Origin: Sedimentibacter sp. MB35-C1
GTDB lineage: Bacteria; Bacillota; Clostridia; Tissierellales; Sedimentibacteraceae
Direction of reading: 5' to 3'
Length of the DNA stretch: 64,000 bases
NCBI RefSeq assembly: GCF_030913635.1
Contig: NZ_CP133188.1
Location: forward strand, 2,294,001-2,358,000
The notes beneath the pieces are model-generated. The model saw nothing but the letters and a program-made list of their open reading frames with translations, ran no database searches and was not told the origin of the DNA. A program made the position numbers and the translations under genes. The first letter of the stretch is position 1, and each line of letters opens with the position of its first letter. Positions 44,413 through 53,197 of the stretch are shown piece after piece.

Positions 44413-45717
44413 TTATAAATTTGCAGTTATTTTTTCCTTAATATCTTCATATTCCATAAGTTTTTGGAGACATATCATTGCTCCAAGCTTTGCGTGGTCA
44501 TAAAACAGGCCTCCCTGAATATAAACAATATATGGCGGCCTTATGGGCGCGTCTGCGCTCAATTCAATTGATGAGCCTGACACAAAAGCACCGGATGCCA
44601 TTATAACCTTGTTCGTATATCCGGGCATATCCCATGGAACCGGTGATACGTGAGAATCAACAGGAGATGCAGCTTGTATCGCTTCGCAAATTTTTACTAC
44701 CATGTCTTCATTATTAAACTTAATTGCTTGAATTATATCGCTTCTGCTATCATCTCGGGATGGTGTAACTTCAAACCCCAATGAGCTGAATAATTCGCCA
44801 AAAAGCACAGCACCTTTCAAGGCTTCTGATACTATGTGCGGTGCGAAAAAAAGCCCCTGTAGAGTATTTCTGGTTGTTCCATATGTAAGACCTATTTCCC
44901 TACCGACTCCCGGCGCTGTCAAACGATTTGCAATCCTATCGATTACAGTCTTTTTGCCGACTACATACCCACCGGACAAAGCAATGCCTCCTCCCGGATT
45001 TTTAATCAGCGAACCTACTACTACGTCTGCACCAATATCTGACGGTTCAATTTTGTCAATAAATTCACCATAGCAGTTATCTACCATAATTAAAATATCT
45101 GGATAAACATTTCTTATTTGTTCTATGGCATTTTTAATCTTTTCCAGTGAAAGAGCCGGTCTAAAACTGTATCCTGTTGATCTTTGAATCATTAAAAGTT
45201 TTGTTTTCAGGCTTATTTCTTTTAGTGTACCTTCCCAATCTATATCATTGTTATAGAGAGGAACTTCTTTATAGATAACACCTGCCTCCTTCAAATTACA
45301 AGGCTCGTTTCCTTCTTCTCCAAGCACTGTAAGCATTGTGTCATATGGGCGCCCTGATATTGCTATTACTTCGTCTCCAAAGCCCAGCAATGACGAAAGT
45401 GTCAGATACAAAGCATGGGTTCCGGATGCAATTGACGGCCTTACCAGCGCATCTTCTGTGTTAAAAACAGATGCAAATATTTTTTCTGCCTTTTCCCTGC
45501 CCGGGTCATCATAACCATAGCCTGTATTCCAATAGAAGTTAGTGTAGTCAAGCTTATGCTCCTGCATTGCGCTGATTACTTTGTACTGGTTGTATTCTCT
45601 TGTTTGTTCAATTTTTTCAAAATATTGTTTTTTAACTACTTGTTCAATTTTCTCAACATAGTCAAAAACAGGTTTGCTTACGCCAAATTGTTTACATAAT
45701 ATATTTTCTGTCAACAT
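44413..45717 (-). CDS. ynbB: Aluminium-resistance/methionine gamma-lyase-like PLP protein (YnbB)
   Basis: A 434-residue fold-type-I PLP enzyme of the Cys/Met metabolism superfamily in the subgroup called aluminium resistance protein. PLP features are SGTHALYLTLSSLLG, the Asp region LIMVDNCYGEF and the Schiff-base Lys in GSLIKNPGGGIA. The true reaction is not established; the label comes from an old heterologous phenotype. It is the last gene of the miaB-mutS-mutL-miaA-hfq-ynbB operon and starts one base after the hfq stop. B. subtilis has ynbB in the same neighbourhood. Confidence 0.9.
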   Translation of the reverse strand: MLTENILCKQFGVSKPVFDYVEKIEQVVKKQYFEKIEQTREYNQYKVISAMQEHKLDYTNFYWNTGYGYDDPGREKAEKIFASVFNTEDALVRPSIASGTHALYLTLSSLLGFGDEVIAISGRPYDTMLTVLGEEGNEPCNLKEAGVIYKEVPLYNNDIDWEGTLKEISLKTKLLMIQRSTGYSFRPALSLEKIKNAIEQIRNVYPDILIMVDNCYGEFIDKIEPSDIGADVVVGSLIKNPGGGIALSGGYVVGKKTVIDRIANRLTAPGVGREIGLTYGTTRNTLQGLFFAPHIVSEALKGAVLFGELFSSLGFEVTPSRDDSRSDIIQAIKFNNEDMVVKICEAIQAASPVDSHVSPVPWDMPGYTNKVIMASGAFVSGSSIELSADAPIRPPYIVYIQGGLFYDHAKLGAMICLQKLMEYEDIKEKITANL

Positions 45718-45718
45718 T

Positions 45719-45955
45719 TTACTCCTCTATTGTCTCATTACTAAATAATCTAACCTTTTTAAAAGGCAGTATAGATGTTATTGAATGCTTATAAACAAGC
45801 TGCTGTCCTTTTTCAGTCTCAACAAATACAACATAATTGTCAAAGCCTATAACTGTTCCGATAAGTTTATATCCGTTGTTTAAAAAAATTGTAATGGTTA
45901 TTTTTTCTTTTCTCACATTGTTTAAAAACGAATCCTGTAAATTAATAGTGTTCAT
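45719..45955 (-). CDS. hfq: RNA chaperone Hfq
   Basis: Hfq is a hexameric Sm-like protein that binds small RNAs and A-rich or U-rich mRNA. The 78-residue product has the Sm1 motif (LQDSFLNNVRKEKITITIFL, NGYKLIGTVIGFDNYVV) and the Sm2 motif YKHSITSI, with a short C-terminal tail. miaA is 1 base upstream and ynbB 1 base downstream, the classic miaA-hfq pair. Confidence 0.97.
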   Translation of the reverse strand: MNTINLQDSFLNNVRKEKITITIFLNNGYKLIGTVIGFDNYVVFVETEKGQQLVYKHSITSILPFKKVRLFSNETIEE

Positions 45956-45956
45956 T

Positions 45957-46901
45957 TTATCCTCCTAATATTAAAGGTTTTATATGTTCAAAAATATCAT
46001 TTATAGTCATGTCTATTTCATCAGCATCGGCAATGTCAAACCATTTTACATTGCTGTCTCTTAAAAACCAGGTGTATTGCCTTTTAGCAAACCTTCTGGT
46101 GTTTCGTTTAAGTATATTTAACGCTTCATCTAAATTTGAATTTCCGTCAAGATAGTCTATTATTTCCTTATATCCTATTCCCCGCATGGATACTAGGTTT
46201 TTATGGTATCCCTTGCTCAGCAAATCTATAACCTCATCAATTAATCCTTGTGCAATCATTTTATCTACACGATGATTTATTCTATCATACAGAATTTTTC
46301 TATCCATACTCAGTCCAACAAGAATACATTCATACTTGCTGCTGGGTTTTCTTATATCAGTATTAAGTTCTGAGAATTTAGTACCAGTTAAATCATAGAC
46401 TTCTAGAGCTCTTATAACCCTTTTTACATTATTTTTATGTATTTTTGCTGCTGCCTCCGGATCAATTTTCTGAAGCTTTTCATATAGGGCTTCCTGTCCA
46501 TGCTCCATGTGATAATAGTTATAGTAATCTCTCAATTTCTTATTAGATTTTGCATTTCCGAAATCCAAGTCATATATAAGAGAATTAACATACAATCCGC
46601 TTCCGCCTACTATGATAGGCATCTTGCTGTTTAAATGCATCTCATCGATTATTTTTTCTGAATCCGTTTTAAAATCAGATACTGAATAGTTTACATCAGG
46701 TGTCACAATGTCAATCATGTGATGTTTTATTCCCTGCATCTCACTCACATTGATTTTAGCTGTACCTATGTCCATTCCTTTGTAAATCTGCATTGAATCG
46801 GCGGATACTATTTCAGCATCTAATCTTTTTGCCAGTTCAATAGATACATATGTTTTCCCTACAGCAGTAGGTCCTACAATAACTATTATTTTATTATCCA
46901 T
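45957..46901 (-). CDS. miaA: tRNA dimethylallyltransferase
   Basis: MiaA adds the isopentenyl group to A37 of tRNAs that read UNN codons; MiaB, encoded in the same operon, then methylthiolates that base. The 314-residue protein has Walker A GPTAVGKTYVS, the SADSMQIYKGMDIGTAK motif, the GGSGLYVNSLIYDL motif and the C-terminal QYTWFLRD. It follows mutL after 18 bases. Confidence 0.97.
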   Translation of the reverse strand: MDNKIIVIVGPTAVGKTYVSIELAKRLDAEIVSADSMQIYKGMDIGTAKINVSEMQGIKHHMIDIVTPDVNYSVSDFKTDSEKIIDEMHLNSKMPIIVGGSGLYVNSLIYDLDFGNAKSNKKLRDYYNYYHMEHGQEALYEKLQKIDPEAAAKIHKNNVKRVIRALEVYDLTGTKFSELNTDIRKPSSKYECILVGLSMDRKILYDRINHRVDKMIAQGLIDEVIDLLSKGYHKNLVSMRGIGYKEIIDYLDGNSNLDEALNILKRNTRRFAKRQYTWFLRDSNVKWFDIADADEIDMTINDIFEHIKPLILGG

Positions 46902-46919
46902 TTATTTAGCTTTCCTTTA

Positions 46920-48863
46920 TTAATTTTGTATTCTTTCAAATAATTTTTCTATTTCATACTTGGTCATTTTTATTATTACGGGACGCCCGTGAGGGCATGT
47001 GTAAGGATTTTCGGTCTTATTCAGTTCATTCATAAGAGCATTTACTTCTTGAATATGAAGTTTATCACCTGCTTTCACCGATTTAACACATGCATTTTTT
47101 ATGATTTTATCCAGTTCAAGATCCACTTTTGTATGGTTAACATTTTTTAGTGAATCCAGTATTGTATAGAAAATTTCTCTTATATTTGTATCCTTAAATA
47201 TAATCGGTATGTTATTTATAATTACAGAATTAGCGCCAAAATTTTCTACGGAAAAACCAAGTTTTTTAAATGTTTCGTTATTATTTGCCGCAATATGATA
47301 GTCTTCATATGACAAATTAATTACTTCAGGTATCAGCATTTCCTGTTTTAAAATTTTTTGTGAATTAAATTGATTTAAAAATTTTTCGTAATTGATTCTT
47401 TCATGAGCTGCATGCTGGTCTATCATATACATTTCTGTTTTTTCGTAATTTTCACATATTATGTATGTATTCATTAAAATACCTACGATTGTCAGCTCTG
47501 GAAATTTGCGCCCGTCTTTTTTTATTTCAATGAAGCTTTGCTGTACAGGTTCCTGGGTTTCTTCGTTATTATCTGTGGAAGTTTCTTTATCGTCAAGGGT
47601 TTCTCCTAAACTGTTAGGAATTTTCTTTTTTTCCTCTGATGTTTCAATTTCTATTGCCTCTTCAAATATGTTTGAAGAATTGCCTTCATTAAGGTTTATT
47701 TCAGTAAGTTTTATATTACTGTAATCCTCGGAACTTATTTTTTCAGGAAAATCACTCTTATTATGGTTAGCAGAATAATCATTCTTATTTTCAAATATTG
47801 AAGAATGAGATTTATAGTCATTGTTTGACGTATAATCACGCACTATTGTTTCCATTTTAACTTCTTTAATTATATTATTTGAATGAAGGGTTCCGAATAT
47901 TGCTCTTTTTAGCTCATTTAGTGTAAAATCTTCATTACGAAATCTAATTTCTGTCTTTGCCGGATGAACATTAACGTCAACCATTTCAGGGTCTATTTCT
48001 ATGTTTAAAAAACATGCAGGATATTTATTTTTTGGAAGAAGCGTGTTGTAGGCAGCTTCTATAAAATAACTCATTCTTTTATGCTTTATATATCTTCCGT
48101 TCACAAATACTATCTGTAGTTTTCTGTTGCCTCTGTAATAATTCAGATTTGTTGTAAAACCTGTAATTTTAAGTGTGCTGCTCTCATATTCTACCTTAAG
48201 AAGAGAAGTGTATAAATCTCTTTCATACAGGCTCGATATTGTATTTAAAAAATTATCGGTTTTTGGTGTCCTAAAGGCAACATTATTATTGTTAATGTAC
48301 TTAAAAGAAATATTTTTTTTGCTTAATGCAAGAGACACGACTATTTCATTTATTTTTGAGCTTTCTGCCGCGTCGCTCTTTAAAAACTTTTTCCTTGCGG
48401 GAATATTATAAAAAAGTTCTTTTACTGTAATTGTTGTGCCAACCGGGCATCCTATATCCTCTTTTGATATAATATTTCCACCATCAATTGTTATTTTTGT
48501 TCCAAGCAAGTCATCAGCCGTTCGGGTAATCATCTCAACAATCGATACAGCCGCAATGCTTGCTAAAGCTTCGCCGCGGAATCCTAATGTGTTAAGGGTG
48601 TTTAAATCATCTGAAGAGATAATTTTACTTGTACAATGCCTTTTAAAAGCAACTTCAACTTGCTTATTTTCTATTCCTTTTCCGTTATCTGTTACTCGTA
48701 TCAGACTTTTACCGCCGTTTTTTACTTCAACTATTACTTCGTCAGCTCCGGCATCTATGGAATTTTCAACTAATTCTTTAACTATTGATCTAGGACTTTC
48801 AATAACTTCACCAGCAGCTATTTTATTTATTGTTTCATTATCCAATAAATGAATTTCAGACAT
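46920..48863 (-). CDS. mutL: DNA mismatch repair protein MutL
   Basis: The 647-residue protein has the GHKL ATPase domain (ELVENSIDAGA, DNGKGIE, TLGFRGEAL, VGTTITVKELF), a long charged variable linker (residues ~330-450) and a C-terminal dimerisation domain. The endonuclease metal motif DQHAAHERINYE and the CPHGRP motif are intact, so this is a nicking MutL, as expected in organisms without MutH. It follows mutS by 11 bases in the operon. Confidence 0.97.
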   Translation of the reverse strand: MSEIHLLDNETINKIAAGEVIESPRSIVKELVENSIDAGADEVIVEVKNGGKSLIRVTDNGKGIENKQVEVAFKRHCTSKIISSDDLNTLNTLGFRGEALASIAAVSIVEMITRTADDLLGTKITIDGGNIISKEDIGCPVGTTITVKELFYNIPARKKFLKSDAAESSKINEIVVSLALSKKNISFKYINNNNVAFRTPKTDNFLNTISSLYERDLYTSLLKVEYESSTLKITGFTTNLNYYRGNRKLQIVFVNGRYIKHKRMSYFIEAAYNTLLPKNKYPACFLNIEIDPEMVDVNVHPAKTEIRFRNEDFTLNELKRAIFGTLHSNNIIKEVKMETIVRDYTSNNDYKSHSSIFENKNDYSANHNKSDFPEKISSEDYSNIKLTEINLNEGNSSNIFEEAIEIETSEEKKKIPNSLGETLDDKETSTDNNEETQEPVQQSFIEIKKDGRKFPELTIVGILMNTYIICENYEKTEMYMIDQHAAHERINYEKFLNQFNSQKILKQEMLIPEVINLSYEDYHIAANNNETFKKLGFSVENFGANSVIINNIPIIFKDTNIREIFYTILDSLKNVNHTKVDLELDKIIKNACVKSVKAGDKLHIQEVNALMNELNKTENPYTCPHGRPVIIKMTKYEIEKLFERIQN

Positions 48864-48874
48864 ATGGCACCTCC

Positions 48875-51499
48875 TTAAATGTGTTTGGCTTTTTCAATCA
48901 GCTCGTTTAAAAGAGTAAAAGCCTTTACAGGAGTTATGTTGTTAATATCAATATTCTTGATAGTTTCCGTCAAATCCTTGTATTCTTTATTTAGGCTTTT
49001 TTCAATAGGATCGGCCTGAAACATGGAAACCTGAAAATTATCTGTAATACGGTTTTTTTTCTTTTTTGTAAATGGTTTATTAATATCACTGTCGTCAAGC
49101 TGTGCTAATATTTCTTTTGCTCTTACAACAACTTCATCCGGAAGTCCCGCAAGATTTGCAACCTGTATACCATAGCTTCGATCTACGCTTCCTTCTGCTA
49201 TTTTTCTCAAAAATATTATTTTGTCATCAGCTTCCTTTATGAGAATTCTATAATTCTTAACACTTTTTAATTTGCTTTCCAGTTCAGAAAGTTCATGATA
49301 ATGTGTGGCAAACAATGTTTTTGCCTTGATTTTTTTCGTTATGTATTCCACAACGCTCCATGCGATGCTCAATCCGTCATAGGTGCTTGTGCCTCTTCCT
49401 ATTTCGTCTAAAATAAGGAGGCTGTTTTCCGATGCATTGTTCAGTATGTTAGAAACTTCGCTCATTTCTACCATAAACGTACTTTGTCCCTGTGATAAAT
49501 CATCCGATGCGCCCACGCGGGTAAATATCTTGTCTAGTATGCATATTTCCGCTTTTTTAGCAGGAACAAAGCTTCCTATGTGGGATAGAAGTGCAATCAG
49601 TGCTACCTGTCTCATATAAGTTGATTTTCCTGCCATGTTAGGCCCTGTAATGATGGACATTCTGTGCTCGCTTCCATCAATATAAGTATCATTAGGAACA
49701 AACATCTCATTTTTCATAATTTTTTCAATTACAGGATGTCTTCCGTCAGTTATTTTTATGTAGCCTTTACTATTCATCTCCGGCCTGATGTAGTTATTTT
49801 TAACTGCTGATATAGATAGGGAATTTAAAGTATCAATAACGGCAATGCTGTAAGCAGTCTGCTGTATTCTGACTACATGTTCCTTTACGTGCTGCCTTAT
49901 TTGTAAAAACAGCTCATATTCAAGCTTCATCATCTGTTCGTCAGCATTCAGAACCTTAGCTTCCATTTCTTTAAGTTCCGGTGTAACGTATCTTTCACAG
50001 TTAGACAGTGTCTGCTTTCTTATATAATTGTCTGGAACAAGGTTCAAATATGATTTTGTTACCTCCAGGTAGTAGCCGAATACCTTTGTATAACCTATCT
50101 TTAAATTTTTGATACCAGTGTCTTCTCTTTCTCTGTTTTGTAGTTCAGAAATCCAGTTCTTGCCGTTTACAGTTACTTCGCGTATTTCATCAAGCTCAGC
50201 ATTATATCCTGTTTTAATAATACTGCCTTCCTTTACTGACAGAGGTGGGTCATCAACTATTGATTTGTCAATTAACTGGTATAGTTCCTCCAAGGTGTCG
50301 AAACCTTCATGAATATCTTTAAACATTTTTGATTTTAGAACTGATATTTCTTGTTTAAGATCCGGAAGGTTTGAAATAGATTGTTTCAGAGCGTTTAAAT
50401 CTCTGCCGTTGCAGTTTCCATACACTATTCTGCTTATGAGCCTTTCGATATCATAAATTGTTTTCAAATATTCTTTAATGTTATTGGATACCATTACATT
50501 GTTATAGAGCTCTTCCACAGCATCTAGTCTGTTATTTATTATATTAATATTCTTAAGAGGCTCTTCAATCCATTTTTTCAGCTGTCGTCCGCCCATTGCA
50601 GTACTTGTATAGTCAAGCACATTATAAAGAGTACCTGGCCCTTTTTTCCCTCTAACTGTTTCAGTAAGCTCAAGATTTTTTCGAGTGCTTGAATCAAGGT
50701 ACAAATATTCTCCTACACTATAAAAATGAAGCTTATTCAATTGCTCCAGAGAAGTTTTTTGTGTTTTGTACAAATAGCTGATAAGCATTCCAAGAGCCAT
50801 AACTGCATAATCATTGTCAGAAAGGCCGAAAGAGTCCAAAGATATTACATTAAAATGATTTAATATGACTGACTTATATTCGTTGTAGCTCAACATTTCT
50901 GTGCAACTCAACATCGAATCTATTGAATCAATGCCTGTAAATTTATTTGAGACTATTTCTGAAGGGTTAATCTTAAGTATTTCTTCTTTTAGTAAATTGT
51001 ATCTTTTATTGCTGTCTATATCAAAATCATTCAAGCTTATGTTTTCAGTTACATATAAATCGCCGGTAGAAATATCTGCATAGCACATACCGAAGCCCTT
51101 ATCTATGTATGTGCAACAAAGATAATTATTGCTTTTTTCATCAAGCATGTTCTGATCTATTATTGTTCCAGGAGTAATTATTCTGACAACATCTCTTTTT
51201 ACAATTCCTTTTGCTTGGGAGGGATCTTCCATCTGTTCACATATAGCAACTTTGTATCCGCTTTCAATCAGCTTTGGAATGTAGCTGTCTACTGCATGGT
51301 GAGGCACTCCGCACATTGGAGCTCGCTCCTTCTGTCCGCATTCACGCCCTGTGAGTGCAATCTCCAAAACCTTGGATGCAGTCAATGCATCATCAAAGAA
51401 CATCTCATAAAAATCACCGAGCCTGTACAAAAGTATGCAATCAGGATATTGCTCCTTAATGCTCAAATACTGTTCCATCATTGGTGTATATTTTGCCAT
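48875..51499 (-). CDS. mutS: DNA mismatch repair protein MutS
   Basis: MutS recognises mismatches and recruits MutL. The 874-residue protein has the mismatch-binding domain with the Phe-X-Glu motif (YRLGDFYEMFFDDA), the lever/clamp helices, Walker A GPNMAGKSTYMRQ, Walker B ILDEIGRGTSTYDG and the C-terminal helix-turn-helix. Start MAKYTPMMEQY follows GGGAGCAG. It is separated from miaB by 55 bases containing a perfect palindrome. Confidence 0.98.
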   Translation of the reverse strand: MAKYTPMMEQYLSIKEQYPDCILLYRLGDFYEMFFDDALTASKVLEIALTGRECGQKERAPMCGVPHHAVDSYIPKLIESGYKVAICEQMEDPSQAKGIVKRDVVRIITPGTIIDQNMLDEKSNNYLCCTYIDKGFGMCYADISTGDLYVTENISLNDFDIDSNKRYNLLKEEILKINPSEIVSNKFTGIDSIDSMLSCTEMLSYNEYKSVILNHFNVISLDSFGLSDNDYAVMALGMLISYLYKTQKTSLEQLNKLHFYSVGEYLYLDSSTRKNLELTETVRGKKGPGTLYNVLDYTSTAMGGRQLKKWIEEPLKNINIINNRLDAVEELYNNVMVSNNIKEYLKTIYDIERLISRIVYGNCNGRDLNALKQSISNLPDLKQEISVLKSKMFKDIHEGFDTLEELYQLIDKSIVDDPPLSVKEGSIIKTGYNAELDEIREVTVNGKNWISELQNREREDTGIKNLKIGYTKVFGYYLEVTKSYLNLVPDNYIRKQTLSNCERYVTPELKEMEAKVLNADEQMMKLEYELFLQIRQHVKEHVVRIQQTAYSIAVIDTLNSLSISAVKNNYIRPEMNSKGYIKITDGRHPVIEKIMKNEMFVPNDTYIDGSEHRMSIITGPNMAGKSTYMRQVALIALLSHIGSFVPAKKAEICILDKIFTRVGASDDLSQGQSTFMVEMSEVSNILNNASENSLLILDEIGRGTSTYDGLSIAWSVVEYITKKIKAKTLFATHYHELSELESKLKSVKNYRILIKEADDKIIFLRKIAEGSVDRSYGIQVANLAGLPDEVVVRAKEILAQLDDSDINKPFTKKKKNRITDNFQVSMFQADPIEKSLNKEYKDLTETIKNIDINNITPVKAFTLLNELIEKAKHI

Positions 51500-51522
51500 A
51501 ATACTGCTCCCTTATTTATACA

Positions 51523-51546
51523 GGATTTGTGCTATAGCACAAATCC
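51523..51546. repeat. 24-bp perfect palindrome between miaB and mutS
   Basis: GGATTTGTGCTA (51523-51534) is followed directly by its reverse complement. It can form a loopless or cruciform-like hairpin in the operon mRNA; no T run follows in either direction, so a processing site or ribosome-shielding element is more likely than termination. Confidence 0.7.
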
Positions 51547-51554
51547 CGCAAGCT

Positions 51555-52985
51555 TTAATCCGATATTTCGCCTTCCATATGGAAGGTCTTTACGTTTGTA
51601 ATTTTTACGTTAACTATTTGACCAATCAAATTATTATTGCCTTTAAAATGAACCAATCTAAAATGCTCGGTTCTGCCGGTAAGAAAATTTTCACTGTTTT
51701 TGCTGACAGATTCAACTAAAACGGGATAAATTTTTCCTATGCATTGAGAATTTTTTTCAAGCACAATAGGATAAAGTGTATCCAGCAGCTTGTTAAAGCG
51801 TTGGTGTTTTATGCTGTCAGGTATCTGGTCATTCATTTCGGCAGCCTTAGTCCCTTCTCTTACAGAATATAGGAATGTAAATGCCGAATCATACTGTACT
51901 TTCCTAACAACATCAACAGTTTCTTCAAAATCCTGTTCAGTTTCTCCGGGGAAGCCTACAATTATATCGGTAGTAATTGCAACGTCAGGAATTTCCGTTT
52001 TTAGCTTTTCTACAAGGTTTAAATAATGTTCTTTAGTATATTTGCGGTTCATCCTTTTCAAAACTACGTTGCTTCCGGATTGTATTGGTAGATGTACATG
52101 GTTACAAATTTTCTTGCATTCCTTTATGACTTTTATTAAATCATCTGTCAAATCCTTTGGATGAGAGGTCATAAATCGAATTCTTTCTATGCCGTCAATA
52201 TTGTTTAATTCATATAGAAGTTCTGCAAATGTAAAAGGATTATCAAGGGTAAGCCCGTAAGAATTAACATTTTGACCGAGAAGTGTAATTTCCTTACAGC
52301 CATCTGCTGCTAAGGTCTTAACTTCATTAATAATTTCTCCAGGTTCCCGGCTTTTTTCCCTGCCTCGAACATACGGCACTACGCAGTAGGTACAAAAATT
52401 ATTGCAGCCATAAGTTATGTTAACCAGAGCCTTGTACTTAAATTTTCTTGTTTTTGGCATGTTTTCATATATTAAATCAGAATTTTCTATAATGTCAACA
52501 CTTTTTTTCTTATTTATCTCAGCGTCATAAATCAATATAGGAAGCTCCTGAATCGTATTAGTGCCAAATATAATATCAACAAATGAAAATTGTTTTAGGA
52601 GTTTCTGTCGTATCTCTTCTTTTTGCATCATGCAGCCGCATACTGCAACAAGCATGTTTTCTCTATTCCTTTTTAATCCCTTTATTTCTCCCAGCTTGCC
52701 AAAAACTTTCAGTTCAGCGTTTTCTCTTATAAGACATGTATTTAATATAACCAGATCAGCATTTTTCTCATCAGACGTTTCTTCATATCCGATTGAAGTT
52801 AGCATACCTGCTATTTTTTCTGAATCATGCTCATTCATCTGGCATCCATAGGTTAAAATATTATATGTTTTTTTCTTTCCGTTCATAATAAAGAACTGCT
52901 CATTGTTATTTCTCAGTTCAATTATTCTATCGCTTGAAAGCTTTGTATCTTCGGTATTTACTGCATCTATATTATTTTTCCTCAT
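51555..52985 (-). CDS. miaB: tRNA-2-methylthio-N6-dimethylallyladenosine synthase
   Basis: MiaB is a radical-SAM methylthiotransferase that makes ms2i6A37 from the MiaA product. The 476-residue protein has the N-terminal cluster cysteines in TYGCQMNEHDSE, NTCLIREN and CGCMMQKE, the radical-SAM motif CNNFCTYCVVPYVRGRE, and a C-terminal TRAM domain. A ~40-residue N-terminal extension precedes the conserved core. It is the first gene of the operon and has a consensus-like promoter. Confidence 0.97.
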   Translation of the reverse strand: MRKNNIDAVNTEDTKLSSDRIIELRNNNEQFFIMNGKKKTYNILTYGCQMNEHDSEKIAGMLTSIGYEETSDEKNADLVILNTCLIRENAELKVFGKLGEIKGLKRNRENMLVAVCGCMMQKEEIRQKLLKQFSFVDIIFGTNTIQELPILIYDAEINKKKSVDIIENSDLIYENMPKTRKFKYKALVNITYGCNNFCTYCVVPYVRGREKSREPGEIINEVKTLAADGCKEITLLGQNVNSYGLTLDNPFTFAELLYELNNIDGIERIRFMTSHPKDLTDDLIKVIKECKKICNHVHLPIQSGSNVVLKRMNRKYTKEHYLNLVEKLKTEIPDVAITTDIIVGFPGETEQDFEETVDVVRKVQYDSAFTFLYSVREGTKAAEMNDQIPDSIKHQRFNKLLDTLYPIVLEKNSQCIGKIYPVLVESVSKNSENFLTGRTEHFRLVHFKGNNNLIGQIVNVKITNVKTFHMEGEISD

Positions 52986-53026
52986 GTTCCTCCAACTTTC
53001 TGTTTTAACATTGTTATATCTTGAGT

Positions 53027-53055
53027 ATTATATCATTTTACTGCTTTTTGTTCAA
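53027..53055 (-). promoter_or_regulatory. Promoter of the miaB-mutS-mutL-miaA-hfq-ynbB operon
   Basis: On the minus strand TTGAAC (53055-53050), 17-base spacer, TATAAT (53032-53027). Confidence 0.75.
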
Positions 53056-53114
53056 TAAAAAAAATGGTACTGCAAATATTTGTTCGAAAAATTGAGCAAA
53101 TAAAGTATATGTAA

Positions 53115-53158
53115 AGAAAATAAAAGCAGCAAATAAAGGTAATTTTATAAGCTGCTTT
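53115..53158 (-). terminator. Terminator of the feo operon
   Basis: AAAGCAGC (53123-53130) pairs with GCTGCTTT (53151-53158); on the minus strand TATTTTC follows. The 20-base loop makes it modest. Confidence 0.5.
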
Positions 53159-53197
53159 AAGGTTGGTTATAATTAGTTAAATTGATTATTTATCATA

